A stretch of 64,000 nt of DNA from Mangrovitalea sediminis (lineage in GTDB: Bacteria; Pseudomonadota; Gammaproteobacteria; Pseudomonadales; Oleiphilaceae). The stretch lies in assembly GCF_002514725.1 (NCBI RefSeq), contig NZ_NTLB01000001.1, positions 620,001 through 684,000 of the forward strand, in the 5' to 3' direction. This document shows, in pieces, positions 8,501-17,032 of the stretch. The notes below the pieces were generated by a model. That model worked only from the letters and a program-made list of their open reading frames with translations. It was not told where the DNA came from and searched no databases. The stretch's first letter is position 1. Each line of letters opens with the position of its first letter. A program made the translations under genes and the position numbers.

Positions 8501-10635
8501 TGGTTGGGGTAGTTGAACCACACCCGCCTTTCCAGCGGCTTCTTGACACTTTCCAATACACCGGCGGTCAGGCCGTAGTAGTCCGGCCCCCGTTCGTGTA
8601 ACCAGTGATAGACGTCGGCTTTGGTGTAATCCCCCGCCGCCGTTTTCATGGCGGTTTTATCCCAGACATAGGTGTTGCGGTCGTTCATATACGCATTGAA
8701 CGTGCTGATACCCGACGGGACGGGGCTTACACTGAAGGGCATGCCGGGTGCGTTGTGCCGGTATTCGACCTTTTCCTCGTTACCCTTGGGATCGGTAATC
8801 GTCAGCCAGCGATCGGTACCGCTTTGTCCGGCGGAGAATTGCGTCGTGCCGTAAGGCGTCGTCAACGCCGTTATAAAGGTGCCGCTGTTGTAGGCGAGAT
8901 GGGATTGCATACCGATCGTATCGGTAATCGTGATCAACCGCCCCGTACTGTCATATGACAATGTTGCCGACCGACCGAAGGGATCCGTAATGCTGGTGAT
9001 CTGAAGCGGATACTGGCTGTCGTCGTAGTGGAGGGTCGTCTGCTGACCGATCGCATCGGTCAGCGTCGTCAGGCGCATCTGCGCGTCATATGTCAAATTG
9101 ACGCTGTTGCCCTGAGGATCGACAACCTGCGTCAAAAAGATTCGACGGGGGTAATAGGTACTCTTATCGGAGGTGCTGAAAATCTGCTTGCTTCCATCAG
9201 GCATCAAACGCTCATACTCGATCGGCGAGGATGAAACCCTGACCAGTTGCGCCCCCGTGCGCTCCTCCCGGGTAAAGGTGCCGGTGCTGCTGTTATAGCC
9301 GTGATAGAAGCGCGAACCGCCACCCCGCAGGTAGACCATCACTTCGTTGCCGGCGGACGTCGGATCATCCTGCACATAGGACAGCCAGTTGGTCGTCCAC
9401 TTTTGCCCAATGTTGGAAAAGGTGAAGTTGGCAGGCTGGCTGGCCTCCCGCTGACTGTAGACCACCTCGAACGGCACCGCGGGGCCAACGGGAGGCTTGT
9501 AACCGACAGGGGTATCATACAAATTCAAGCTGACCAGCATGCCTTTGACGGCGTACTGGCACATCCCTTTCGAGGACCCGCAACCGATGACGTTGGGGTC
9601 GTCCTTGGAGGTCTGCGAGGGGTTGTTACCGCTGGTGTAACCGCCTCCAACGACCGATCGGCCTTCACGCAAAGATACTTGCCGCCAGGTACCCGAGTCG
9701 CCTTTCGAAGGAATCAGGAAGTAGCCGCTGGATTCGCTTTGCAGCGCTTCCCGAGTGATCCAGTAATCGCGCTCCATCGCGCCGTCCAGGATATGGAATC
9801 GTCCATTTGCCGCCCCTACAACGGTTGCGTAATGCCCCACCTTCCAATGAACCACTGACGGAACCGGCACCTGCTGAGACGCAGTCCGGTGGATCATGTC
9901 GGTCGACAGGCCAACTCGCGACGATAGCGCCTGCAACTGGGCGAGCGTCATCCCCCCGGGAACGGCTTTCATGGTTTTCAGCTTGTTCGCGCCGGCGGGG
10001 TCTTTATCGGCGCTCAACAGTTCCTGCAAGGCAACAACGCCACACAGGTAAGAAACACCCGGCTGGTGTTGTAATGTCCACAAGCCTTCGAGTGCCTCGG
10101 TCTTGGCAACGGTGGCAGAACCCGAAAGCGTGCGCCCCTTCACTTCGCCAAGTAGTCGCTTGACCTGTTTCCCGTGAGCAAAGTTCGTTTGCAGCTCAAT
10201 CAACCTTCCCCATGCGCTTTCCGCCAAGGCTCGTTGTTGCCGCCCCATTGATAGACGGCCGGACTCCCAAGCTTCATCCAGGACACGCAATGCCTTCGAG
10301 TATTCACCCGCGGTCGCATAGGTGAGACCTTCGTTGGTCAGGACGGACACCCGCCAAGCCGAATGGGGATGCTGCTTAAGAAAATCGTCCAGCGCCTGTG
10401 TATGAAGAGGGTTACCTGCCCGCTTGTAGCGCTTGATGCTCTTTTCAAGCGCTCGTGTTTCAGTCTGGCTCGGCGTGCCAAAGGGCACCAAACCTTCTGC
10501 AAACACACCATAACGATCAGGTTGATAAGTGACGACCCGGTCCACAGGGGACTTGGTCATCGCCAGGGCCAGATTGGCCAAGCAGAAAAGAAGAACAAAC
10601 CCTAACCAACGGACAATCCAGCGCTCCATGGACAT
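5563..10635 (-). CDS. Secreted RHS/YD-repeat polymorphic toxin with N-terminal C39-type peptidase domain
   Basis: 1690 residues. Residues 1-25 form a Sec signal peptide ending LANLALA. A helical TPR-like stretch (about 75-160) is followed by a papain-like C39 peptidase domain with likely triad Cys198 (YLCGVVAL), His268 (KVGHYATVVG) and Asp284 (ILDGAM). From about 400 to 1450 there are many YD repeats, which form the RHS shell. The core ends with DHLGAPRQIA and SDPIGLMGGLNTYAYAGGDP near residue 1500. The variable tip begins about residue 1513 (nt ~6100): an Ala-Glu repeat linker (about 1555-1585), then a toxin domain of about 85 residues containing NHNFPESF and TYEIGVRPSASGRTEVITHR. Tip family not recognised; a small BECR-type nuclease is possible. 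GGAGGGAG precedes the ATG. An immunity candidate follows 13 bases downstream. Confidence 0.9.
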   Translation of the reverse strand: MSMERWIVRWLGFVLLFCLANLALAMTKSPVDRVVTYQPDRYGVFAEGLVPFGTPSQTETRALEKSIKRYKRAGNPLHTQALDDFLKQHPHSAWRVSVLTNEGLTYATAGEYSKALRVLDEAWESGRLSMGRQQRALAESAWGRLIELQTNFAHGKQVKRLLGEVKGRTLSGSATVAKTEALEGLWTLQHQPGVSYLCGVVALQELLSADKDPAGANKLKTMKAVPGGMTLAQLQALSSRVGLSTDMIHRTASQQVPVPSVVHWKVGHYATVVGAANGRFHILDGAMERDYWITREALQSESSGYFLIPSKGDSGTWRQVSLREGRSVVGGGYTSGNNPSQTSKDDPNVIGCGSSKGMCQYAVKGMLVSLNLYDTPVGYKPPVGPAVPFEVVYSQREASQPANFTFSNIGQKWTTNWLSYVQDDPTSAGNEVMVYLRGGGSRFYHGYNSSTGTFTREERTGAQLVRVSSSPIEYERLMPDGSKQIFSTSDKSTYYPRRIFLTQVVDPQGNSVNLTYDAQMRLTTLTDAIGQQTTLHYDDSQYPLQITSITDPFGRSATLSYDSTGRLITITDTIGMQSHLAYNSGTFITALTTPYGTTQFSAGQSGTDRWLTITDPKGNEEKVEYRHNAPGMPFSVSPVPSGISTFNAYMNDRNTYVWDKTAMKTAAGDYTKADVYHWLHERGPDYYGLTAGVLESVKKPLERRVWFNYPNQPWAGGTGGFDKPSAVARVLADGATQLKRFSYNPEGHVTRYIDPKGEEFDYTYASNGIDVVSVVRKTPTGATTIAQYTYNNQHEPLSHTDADGNVTQYTYNTRGQITERIDALGHTTQYNYDGNGYLLSVIDPNGNTVAGFTYDGFGRVATRTDALGRAYKYSYDALDRLTQVDYPQGQPVKLGWDKLDLVLLTNHQGQTTQFAYDSVRNMVSKTNAAGAVTDYEYYANGKLKSVTDPLGNVSTWTRDLEGRVTTITRPDGTAQHFDYDLTGRLKDKIDPSGQTTDFGYDVRDTLVSVTDPRGLQTTYTYNVAGQRTAVHSPDTGDTVFSYDAAGNILQKVDARGDATAYAYDALNRPISAIYDDGSQVSYQYDQGPNAIGHMTSMTDASGSTSWTYNPLGQVLTKQQVIGGLSFTIHRNYDALGRLASLTYPSGKTVDLSYNTDDQLMKMVLASGRPIAQNLSYAPTGQLANWLLGNGAYFKRTFDKDSRLSGYSLWSHFSPFTTQLTYDPNGRITNINNQFMLPSSVMPSRSYSYDALGQLTNYQADSDQRSYSYDGDGNRLTQTNTSASTTYNYATDSNWLLNDTGTTYQYDAAGHMTEKKLAGGPDYVFTYNARGRMAKVVNGSEETAYGYNGLGQRVEKQGYGAGAVAGHARYFVYGLGGQLLGEYDGNGQPIEETVWLGTMPAAILTDGQQPYFIYTDHLGAPRQIANGGPATLVWQWNHGPFGEAQPTGSFTYNLRYPGQYYDQETGLDYNYNRDYDPALGRYIQSDPIGLMGGLNTYAYAGGDPVAYIDWLGLCANTNPSLWHLLASNPWLAATILGTEVVGLGPEDPLADAAVAGEIAAAEAAEAAEAAQAAEAAEAAESGEVAEAENATKGADNVSGDGNAGEQPNRIYSARELVRRAEESGPNHNFPESFNNQIFEQGERSSISDNYVQYELKGTLNGRSGTYEIGVRPSASGRTEVITHRFFRPDPR

Positions 10636-10685
10636 GCTCCCTCCTGTTTCCGTGATTTTTGTCTAAGATTCTTCGAAACGAATTC

Positions 10686-11303
10686 TTATTGGTTTGATCC
10701 CGCCTTAACCGGCAGCAATGTCAGCGGATTAATGAAAATCCCATCTGTAAGCGGTTTTCCGTTAGCCACTCGCAATTGGTGGCCGCTTTTATGATCGAAA
10801 CGTCCTGCGCGATAACGAGACCTGCAGTCGTCATCGCCAGGAGCACACAACTGTGCAACACATCCCACCAATACCCAGTAAGCTTCATGTACCGGATTTT
10901 TATATGAAATCGCATCGTGGGCGGAGTCATGGGGTGAATAGCGTACAAAAGCCCCTATCTGTAGCGATGCGGACTCAAATTCCTGCCGGGTCATCAAGAC
11001 CGTGACGGAGCGGCGCTCACCGGAAACCGGAACCGATAGGGAGATGAGCTGCATATATTTGAGATAGCCTGCTCCCTTATCCGGCAAGGAAGACCAGTAC
11101 CCATGGCGGTGGGCCCAAGCAAACACCTTGCGCATCTCTGGGCGGCTTGCAACGCCGTCCACCGTGCCGACAACCAAATCCCGATTATTTCCCTTTGTCA
11201 GCAGCCCACACTGATGATTGGCACAATCAAAGGGTTTGGCATCGACGAGCCCGGCGGAAAACAAGATAGCCAGAGCCAGCGCAACGCGAAGAAGCGGTCG
11301 CAT
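10686..11303 (-). CDS. Secreted protein of unknown function upstream of the RHS gene
   Basis: About 205 residues. The N-terminus MRPLLRVALALAILFSAGL.. followed by VDA and KPFD is a good Sec signal peptide, so the mature protein is periplasmic or released. It has cysteines that could form disulfides (DCANHQCG, GCVAQLC, DDDC) and no known motif. It ends 50 bases before the RHS start and reads the same way, so the two are probably cotranscribed; it may help export, fold or deliver the RHS protein (inference). I placed the start at the ATG at 11303 because the signal peptide begins there; an in-frame GTG at 11339 with AAAGGG upstream is an alternative. Confidence 0.7.
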   Translation of the reverse strand: MRPLLRVALALAILFSAGLVDAKPFDCANHQCGLLTKGNNRDLVVGTVDGVASRPEMRKVFAWAHRHGYWSSLPDKGAGYLKYMQLISLSVPVSGERRSVTVLMTRQEFESASLQIGAFVRYSPHDSAHDAISYKNPVHEAYWVLVGCVAQLCAPGDDDCRSRYRAGRFDHKSGHQLRVANGKPLTDGIFINPLTLLPVKAGSNQ

Positions 11304-11415
11304 CTGTGTCGGCTTCACGTATTTAAGATGTTGTGTCACACCAACCCTTTCCCTGTTCCAAACGGTGTATTCAGTGCGAATACTATTTGAAAAGTGCTAG
11401 CCGGATTGAAGGGTG

Positions 11416-12099
11416 CTAAGGGAAAAATTTCGGTCGGAACCGCAGGCTGATCAGGCCGAGTAATCCCAATCCCATCAGGGCAACTGTGGATGGCTCCGAA
11501 ACCGCCGTTGTCCCCCCTGAGCCCGCGTTGGCAAACTGGACCGCCCCTAAGGCGATTTCATAGCCAGTGGGGGCATTCAATGTCAGGCTCGTGATCTGGT
11601 CACCACCGCTGGCATCAATCCCCAAGAAACCGAGCGAGTTCGGAAAGTCTCCTGATACATCGAAGGAGCCAAGTGCCTGACTGCCGTTAAAGGCGGTGAA
11701 GTTCAGCGAGTAGGCACCGAACCCGTAGGATGCAGACTCGATCTCAAAGCCTACTTCAGAGATCCCATGGGAAAAGCTCAGCGTCAAAGGTGAGATCGCG
11801 ATGGGGTCGTAGCCGTAGAGAATGGGGGTGTTGTCCGGAAAGGCTGTGAACAAATAATCGCTGCCAACGACAAAACCAGTTAGATCGCCACCTGTCACCC
11901 TCAACGTGTTGCTGGCATCGGAAAACTGAGCACTCGCGCCGAAAGACTCACCATCCGTTCCGGCAAACGAAAAAATTGTGTCGCTTGGTGAGAGGTTATT
12001 GGTACTGAAAAGCTGAATCAGCGACGCTTGTGCGGATTGTGCAAGCAAAACGCCCAGCACAATGAAAAGAAACCTACGGGATTGCAAACCGAATGTCAT
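11416..12099 (-). CDS. PEP-CTERM sorting-domain protein
   Basis: A 227-residue exported protein: an N-terminal signal peptide (FLFIVLGVLLAQSAQA), a beta-rich body of the kind common in extracellular PEP-CTERM proteins, and a C-terminal sorting signal VSEPSTVALMGLGLLGLI followed by the basic tail RFRPK. In this family an exosortase (EpsH/XrtA type) cuts near the E-P-S motif during export, and the proteins are tied to exopolysaccharide. The first Pro of the classic motif is replaced here by Ser. AAGGAGGG precedes the ATG at 12099. No exosortase is present in this window. It runs alone, separated from the secreted RHS-linked gene by about 110 bases. Confidence 0.85.
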   Translation of the reverse strand: MTFGLQSRRFLFIVLGVLLAQSAQASLIQLFSTNNLSPSDTIFSFAGTDGESFGASAQFSDASNTLRVTGGDLTGFVVGSDYLFTAFPDNTPILYGYDPIAISPLTLSFSHGISEVGFEIESASYGFGAYSLNFTAFNGSQALGSFDVSGDFPNSLGFLGIDASGGDQITSLTLNAPTGYEIALGAVQFANAGSGGTTAVSEPSTVALMGLGLLGLISLRFRPKFFP

Positions 12100-12790
12100 G
12101 TGTTCCCTCCTTGGAAAGGGTGCCTCATTGATAATCCATCATCGTGCTTAACATCAGTCAACTCAGCAGTATTGGCCGAAAAGTACGTCGGGAGTTACAT
12201 GCCCTCTTACCTAGCGAGTTCATTATTTGCACAAAAGATTACAAATCTTTTAACTTGTCGCAACAAGCGAATTTTTAATCTTGACGTAGGTCATCTCCCC
12301 AAAAAAGACAGCTCGGATGACTTTGCGTCGTCAGATGTTGACGAGTAGGCCTAGGTTTAGTCAGGGTGCGTGAAAACTTCGCGATAGTCTTTTGCCTGTC
12401 CTCTGAACTCAGATTAGGGTGGCCAAAACTTTCTGCATATCTAAACGTGAGCAGTCGGTATCAGCTGCCAGAGACTGAACGAAAAACCAACGCCGGCGCG
12501 CAACCAGCCAACCTCCCTACGCGACAAATCATCATCAAAATCCTTTTCTGCAGGGTTATGCGCGAAAGCCGGGACAGACTAACTTTCACCCCTTGGTCGA
12601 GACGACAGTTACGACGAGTCGAGCAGCCAGAGATACCTAAAATGGGTGATTTTTCCCCATATTGGGCATCTGTGGCGACCGTCTTCGGCTAGTAGCTTGC
12701 AGGTAGCGCCTACGAAGCCACTTGCCGCTCTTTCGTGAAACACGACGTCGATCTGCAGCGAGCCGGATATTCCCGGAAGAGCTTCACACC
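12100..12790. other. Intergenic region between PEP-CTERM and yibQ-like genes
   Basis: About 690 bases without a convincing gene. The left half is AT-rich and contains a perfect 8-base inverted repeat AAAAGATT-aca-AATCTTTT at 12233-12251, possibly part of the PEP-CTERM promoter or a hairpin. Short open frames on the plus strand have no ribosome sites and no recognisable sequence. Confidence 0.5.
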
Positions 12791-13684
12791 CTACCCCACC
12801 GAACGCCGCATCGACCTCAGCTCGTGCGACACATCCCGCCAGGAGGCCTGGCTCTGGATGACGGTTTCCTTCTGCTCGCCGGCGAACATACTCCCGGTGT
12901 TGTTGCGCATTTGCCAGAGCGAGCTGGCCGTGGCAACGGCAATACCTTCGCGGTCGAGATCGCGCATGTGGCGGGTCAGGTATTCGACGGTGACCGGGTG
13001 CGGATGGCCGATGGCGACAGCCGAGCCCTTTTCCTTCGCCAACCTGATCAGGCGCTTGAACTGGGCGTCGACGCCTGCCGGCGTCTTGATGTCATCAAGG
13101 AAAACGTCGCGGGTCATGTTGGGAATGCGATGCTCCGAGGCGACATCGGCCGCCACGCTCGAGGCGATAGTCAGGCTGTCCACGAAATAGAGTGGGTAGC
13201 GGGACACCTCGCGCATCACCCATTCCATTGGCTGGCGTTCCTGCGTCAGCAGGCTGCCCATATGGTTGTTCACACCCTGGACGTGGGGAATATCCTGCAA
13301 GGAACGGCGAACCAGGGTGGTCACGGTCAGTTGATCCATGCCAGGTTCCAGTCCGGCAGCACCCAGCTTCAGGTCGTGTACGCTGGCCATGGGCATATGC
13401 AGGGTCACTTCATGGCCAAGCGCGTGGGCCCGCGCCGCCAACTGCCGCGCGAAGGGACGGAACGGCAGGAAGGAGAACGTCATGGGGTAATCGATGCCGA
13501 GCAACTGATTGCCCAGCGCTTCAGAGTTACCCATATCGTCGATAATGATCGCAACCGTCGGCGGAATCGAGTCTGCCCAGGCCTTTTCTGGAAATATCAG
13601 AGTGGGGGCCAATCCTGACAAAGCAGTGCCGAGCAGCCCACGGACGACTCGTCGTCGGGACAGGGGGTAACGATCCAGATTCAT
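12791..13684 (-). CDS. Divergent polysaccharide deacetylase family protein (YibQ-like)
   Basis: 297 residues. The N-terminus RRRVVRGLLGTALSGLAP with the arginine cluster at residues 10-12 looks like a Tat-type signal peptide. The body has the YibQ-family hallmarks: IIIDDMG near residue 47, PMTFSFLPF, GHEVTLHMPM, the GVNNHMGS motif and a late GHPHP. The family has the NodB-like deacetylase fold and is periplasmic. In E. coli yibQ lies beside the murein hydrolase activator envC, whereas this copy is a single gene. The substrate is not established for the family. The start at 13684 fits the signal peptide. A Tat route, if real, would suggest that it is folded before export. Confidence 0.88.
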   Translation of the reverse strand: MNLDRYPLSRRRVVRGLLGTALSGLAPTLIFPEKAWADSIPPTVAIIIDDMGNSEALGNQLLGIDYPMTFSFLPFRPFARQLAARAHALGHEVTLHMPMASVHDLKLGAAGLEPGMDQLTVTTLVRRSLQDIPHVQGVNNHMGSLLTQERQPMEWVMREVSRYPLYFVDSLTIASSVAADVASEHRIPNMTRDVFLDDIKTPAGVDAQFKRLIRLAKEKGSAVAIGHPHPVTVEYLTRHMRDLDREGIAVATASSLWQMRNNTGSMFAGEQKETVIQSQASWRDVSHELRSMRRSVG

Positions 13685-13798
13685 GGAGCTTAATGCCTTA
13701 TTGACGTCGACAATGCTGAGAGACTTTCGCCGATCTAGAGCGAGACTCTATCGGAATTTCCCGAATATACAAACACCTAAAGAAAGAGTAGAAGACCT

Positions 13799-14140
13799 TT
13801 GCAGCGAGGTCCAATGTTGAGATCACAGGGGTCAATAAAGAGGGGCAGATCGATCTCAAAATGCCAGGATGGTACCCGGCATAGACCTGCTTTGCGTCGG
13901 ATAGCGCATTGGACAGGGTTTTCGGTCCAGCGATTGAGCGTAGTCATAACCTCGACCGGGACGAAGCGGCTGTCGCTAACGGCCCGGGGATACGCTGTCG
14001 TCCCCGCTTTGGCCGCGCTCGCCGACCTAAACGATGAGGAATTTTTTGGGCATCTCGCACCTGCCACGCGCGAGATGATCAAGGCCGCCATGAAGGAGAT
14101 TGTTCATCGGAAAGGTTTGAGAACAATCCCTACTGATTAG
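13799..14140 (+). pseudogene. Remnant of a MarR-family regulator
   Basis: The C-terminal part, from about 13935, reads RLSLTARGYAVVPALAALAD, then NDEEFFGHL, REMIKAAM and a final TIPTD. This is the usual end of MarR proteins, covering the wing and the last dimerisation helix. Upstream the reading frame loses similarity and has no plausible start, and the DNA-binding helices are absent, so the gene is broken. The neighbouring DUF1398 gene starts right after the stop codon, which suggests the remnant lies in an old insertion or deletion junction. Confidence 0.6.
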
Positions 14141-14178
14141 CCATGGACAACGTTTTGAAACGCCGGAGAAGACATCCC

Positions 14179-14586
14179 ATGAACACCCAAACACGCGATG
14201 TAATACATGAAGTGACGCGAGCTTCCGATGAAAACCGTATGCCCTTTCCGCAGGTGGTAGAAGCATTAATGGCCGTCGGCGTCGAGCGCTACCACACGGA
14301 TCTCATCGCCGGCAGAAAAACCTATTATTTGCCAGACGGAGAAACTGAAACCGTACCAAGCCACCGCACGTCTGTGGCCGCTGAACTCTTCTCGGCGGAA
14401 GGTGTCGAGCAGGCTCTTCGAGCGATCCAGCGCGGCGACATCAGTTACACCGAATTCTGCGACCGCATCGCGGCGGTGGGCTGTGTCAGCTATATCGTTA
14501 GCCTGACGGGGCGCTGCGTGATGTATATTGGGCGTGCAAATGATTACTTTATCGAGAGGTTTCCGGACGCCGTGCAGGCGCCATAA
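14179..14586 (+). CDS. DUF1398 family protein
   Basis: 135 residues from the ATG at 14179 (GGAGA upstream); an in-frame ATG at 14143 is less likely. The sequence matches the DUF1398 pattern with VEALMAVGVERYHTDLIAGRKTYY, a central GVEQALRAIQRGDISYTEFC and a C-terminal GCVSYIVSLTGRCVMYIGR. Members are small cytoplasmic proteins, sometimes labelled phage envelope protein without firm evidence, and their function is unknown. It directly follows the MarR remnant. No other phage gene is nearby, so I do not read it as prophage. Confidence 0.8.
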   Translation: MNTQTRDVIHEVTRASDENRMPFPQVVEALMAVGVERYHTDLIAGRKTYYLPDGETETVPSHRTSVAAELFSAEGVEQALRAIQRGDISYTEFCDRIAAVGCVSYIVSLTGRCVMYIGRANDYFIERFPDAVQAP

Positions 14587-14688
14587 TGGGCAGCTGCTCT
14601 AACGGTCCTATACCGGCAACCGCAATCATGGGCATAGGCATGCCCTTAATCGCAGCCATCAAGGTGAAGCCCTGTCGCCGATGCTGGC

Positions 14689-14898
14689 TTACTCGATGCG
14701 AAACCCGATTTTCAGCGCCACCTGATAATGGGCCACCTTGCCATCGACGATGTGGCCGCGGGTTTCGACGACTTCAAACCAATCCATGCATTTGACGCTC
14801 TTCGAACACTCGGCCAGGGCATTGTCGATGGCATCCTCGATACTTTTTTCGGAGGAACCGACAATCTCGATTTTCTTGTACACATGATGCTTGGACAT
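14689..14898 (-). CDS. Dodecin
   Basis: A 69-residue protein starting MSKHHVYKKIEIVGSSEKS with the dodecin pattern: a beta strand, one amphipathic helix (SIEDAIDNALAECSKSV), then the DWFEVVETRG strand whose Trp stacks against bound flavin, and a final beta strand ending KIGFRIE. Dodecins form twelve-subunit shells that store or buffer flavins, in some cases CoA, in the cytoplasm. A strong GGGGGAGA site lies before the ATG at 14898. The same frame stays open upstream into the LysR gene region, but that part has no dodecin similarity and should not be included. Single-gene unit. Confidence 0.9.
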   Translation of the reverse strand: MSKHHVYKKIEIVGSSEKSIEDAIDNALAECSKSVKCMDWFEVVETRGHIVDGKVAHYQVALKIGFRIE

Positions 14899-15079
14899 GC
14901 TGTCTCCCCCTTTTCTGCTTCGCACACGCCGGACATCGCCGAAGGCGTAGCCGGAAAGTGCGCGCTGGTTGTCGACAACGATCTTCCTTACATCGTACTC
15001 GCTAATACCCTGATGGTCTCCGTCGATGTAAAAAGGCGGCCCCACTACGCGGCCCCACGACACAGTGCCGATAAAGGTC

Positions 15080-16033
15080 TTAGGGCGACCCTTCCGACCA
15101 ACGCCACTGCGCCATACGCTGTTGGAGGTTCGAGTCGGCGAAGGCTGCCACCAGATAGTCGACGAATACCCGCACTTTCGGTTCGAGCCATTCCCGGCTG
15201 GCGAAATAGACGCTGATCCACAGGCGCGGCGCCTGCCAGCCAGGTAGCAGCGGCTCGATCTCGCCCGCCTCCAGCTCATCGAGCATATGGTGCAGGCCCA
15301 ACAACCCCAGCCCCATACCCTGCCGGACGGCTTCGCGGATGGCGTCCAGTTCGGTGAAATACAGGCGGCCCCGAGGCGGCACCACCACACGCTCATCCGC
15401 CCGCTCCAGTATCCAGTCCCGGGCCCTGCCGGTGGTGGCGGAACGCAGCAGAATACAATCGTGCTGCTGCAGGTCGGCCGGGGTCTGCGGTCTTTCCCGG
15501 CCTGCCAGATAGCCGGGAGCGCCACAAATCACCGCATCCACCGGGCAAAGCGCACGGGCGACCACACGGCTGTCCGGGTCTAGCCCGGCACCAATGGCAG
15601 CATCGAACCCTTCCTGCACCAGGTTGACGCGCCGGTTCTCAAAACTCCAGTCGAGCTTCAGCCGCGGATAACGCTCCAGGAAGGCCGGTAGCAAAGGCAG
15701 GACATGCTGAAGTCCGAACGCCGTGCCCACACTGACCCGCAATGTCCCCTCGGGCTCGTCCTCGGTCTGGCGTAAACGGGCCAGGGCATCACGCATGCGA
15801 GTCCATGGTTCGCGCACCTCTCGGAGAAGTCGCTCACCGCTTTCGGTCAGTTGCAGGCTGCGGGTGGTTCGCTGGAAAAGACGCACGCCCAAATGGGCCT
15901 CCAGCGCAGCAATCTGCTTGCTCACGGCGGCCGCCGTCACGCCCAGCTGCACGGCGGCCCGGGCAAAATTGCCGCTTTCCACGGTCTGAACGAAGGCTTC
16001 GATGGCGCGATTGATATCCACATTAACAACCAT
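15080..16033 (-). CDS. LysR-family transcriptional regulator
   Basis: 317 residues. The N-terminal winged helix covers about residues 7-66 with AAVQLGVTAAAVSKQIAALEAHLGVRLFQRTTRSLQ in two blocks, and the substrate-binding domain fills the rest, with DPDSRVVARAL and GQGMGLGLLGLHHML. It diverges from an NmrA-like oxidoreductase gene followed by a quinone reductase, a layout typical of LysR regulators that control flavodoxin-fold reductases in response to electrophiles or quinones (inference). Two possible ATGs lie at 16033 and 16021. The 128-base divergent gap contains AT-rich sequence where the operator would be expected. Confidence 0.92.
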   Translation of the reverse strand: MVVNVDINRAIEAFVQTVESGNFARAAVQLGVTAAAVSKQIAALEAHLGVRLFQRTTRSLQLTESGERLLREVREPWTRMRDALARLRQTEDEPEGTLRVSVGTAFGLQHVLPLLPAFLERYPRLKLDWSFENRRVNLVQEGFDAAIGAGLDPDSRVVARALCPVDAVICGAPGYLAGRERPQTPADLQQHDCILLRSATTGRARDWILERADERVVVPPRGRLYFTELDAIREAVRQGMGLGLLGLHHMLDELEAGEIEPLLPGWQAPRLWISVYFASREWLEPKVRVFVDYLVAAFADSNLQQRMAQWRWSEGSP

Positions 16034-16161
16034 TGGTTGAAACTTAACTTACACATTATGGACTAATTTTATCTAAAAGGTCGGCGCATACTGCCCATCA
16101 AGCGGTTTGGAATCCCATGATCTCAAGCCAGACCCGAGACAATGCAGAGGTATAACCGACC

Positions 16162-17010
16162 ATGAGCGCATCCATCTTTGTAACCGGTGCCACCGGCACC
16201 ATCGGCAGTGCACTGCAAAACGCGCTGTCACAATCCGAACTCAACATCACCTGGGGCACCCACAGCCGCCCGCTACCCGGCCTGCCCAGCCGCCCCCTGG
16301 ACTACAGCGATCCCTCCAACCTGGAGCGCGCCTTCGCCGGTCATCAGGTGCTGTTCCTGCTGCTACCGTTGACGGCGGACAAGCTGCAATGGGCCCGCAA
16401 CGCTATCGAGGCAGCAAAAGCGGCTGGCGTGCGGCATATCGTGCGTTCTTCCGGGGCCGGCGCCGACCCCGCATCGCCCTACAGCCTGCTGCGCCTGAAC
16501 GGTGAAATCGACCGACTGGTCCAGGCCAGCGGACTGTCGTGGACCCTGATTCGCCCATCTACATTTATGCAGAACTTTGCCACCTACTATAGTGACATGA
16601 TCCGCGGGGGTAGCCTGTACCTGCCTCAGGGCGAGGGTAAGACCGCCTTCGTCGACGCCCGGGATATCGCAGCGGTGGACGCCGAAGTCCTGGCTAATCC
16701 TGAGCGTTTCGCTGGTGAGATTCTCACCGTGACGGGCGCCGAAGCCCTCGACAACGCCACGGCTATGGCCCGGATCGGAACGGTGTTGGGGCGCGAGATG
16801 ACCTATGTCCCGGTGGATGACGAGGCCGCGCGCCAGGCCATGACGGACCAGGGAGCCCCTGACTGGCTGGTTGACTGGATGCTAAGCCTGCACCGGGCAA
16901 CCCGGGATGGCCATACCGCCGAGGTCACGGATACGGTCGCCTCGGTTACCGGCCGCCCTCCCCGTCCGTTCGACGGGTTCGCCGGCGACTACGCCGAAAC
17001 CTGGCACTAA
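16162..17010 (+). CDS. NmrA-like NAD(P)-binding oxidoreductase
   Basis: 282 residues with a Rossmann start SIFVTGATGTIGSALQNAL (GxxGxxG at residues 8-14) and the atypical short-chain dehydrogenase fold of the NmrA/QorB group. The SSGAGADP and SWTLIRPSTFMQNF blocks are typical; the classical Tyr-x3-Lys catalytic pair of true SDRs is not evident. Such proteins bind NADPH and act as quinone reductases or redox sensors in the cytoplasm. It is the first gene of a two-gene unit with the downstream quinone reductase (22-base gap) and diverges from the LysR regulator. Confidence 0.85.
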   Translation: MSASIFVTGATGTIGSALQNALSQSELNITWGTHSRPLPGLPSRPLDYSDPSNLERAFAGHQVLFLLLPLTADKLQWARNAIEAAKAAGVRHIVRSSGAGADPASPYSLLRLNGEIDRLVQASGLSWTLIRPSTFMQNFATYYSDMIRGGSLYLPQGEGKTAFVDARDIAAVDAEVLANPERFAGEILTVTGAEALDNATAMARIGTVLGREMTYVPVDDEAARQAMTDQGAPDWLVDWMLSLHRATRDGHTAEVTDTVASVTGRPPRPFDGFAGDYAETWH

Positions 17011-17032
17011 CCGCAGGGATAGGAGCCACCCT

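Noticed and set aside
5900-9300. Repeats in the RHS gene as a CRISPR array or tandem DNA repeat
   Set aside because: They are degenerate YD protein repeats, not identical DNA repeats with spacers.
12366-12692. Plus-strand frame between PEP-CTERM and yibQ-like genes
   Set aside because: No ribosome site and no protein-like pattern.
14179-14586. DUF1398 gene as prophage remnant
   Set aside because: The phage label of the family is weak and no other phage gene is nearby.
14899-15525. Extended dodecin reading frame into the LysR region
   Set aside because: Similarity to dodecin starts at the ATG at 14898, which has a strong ribosome site.
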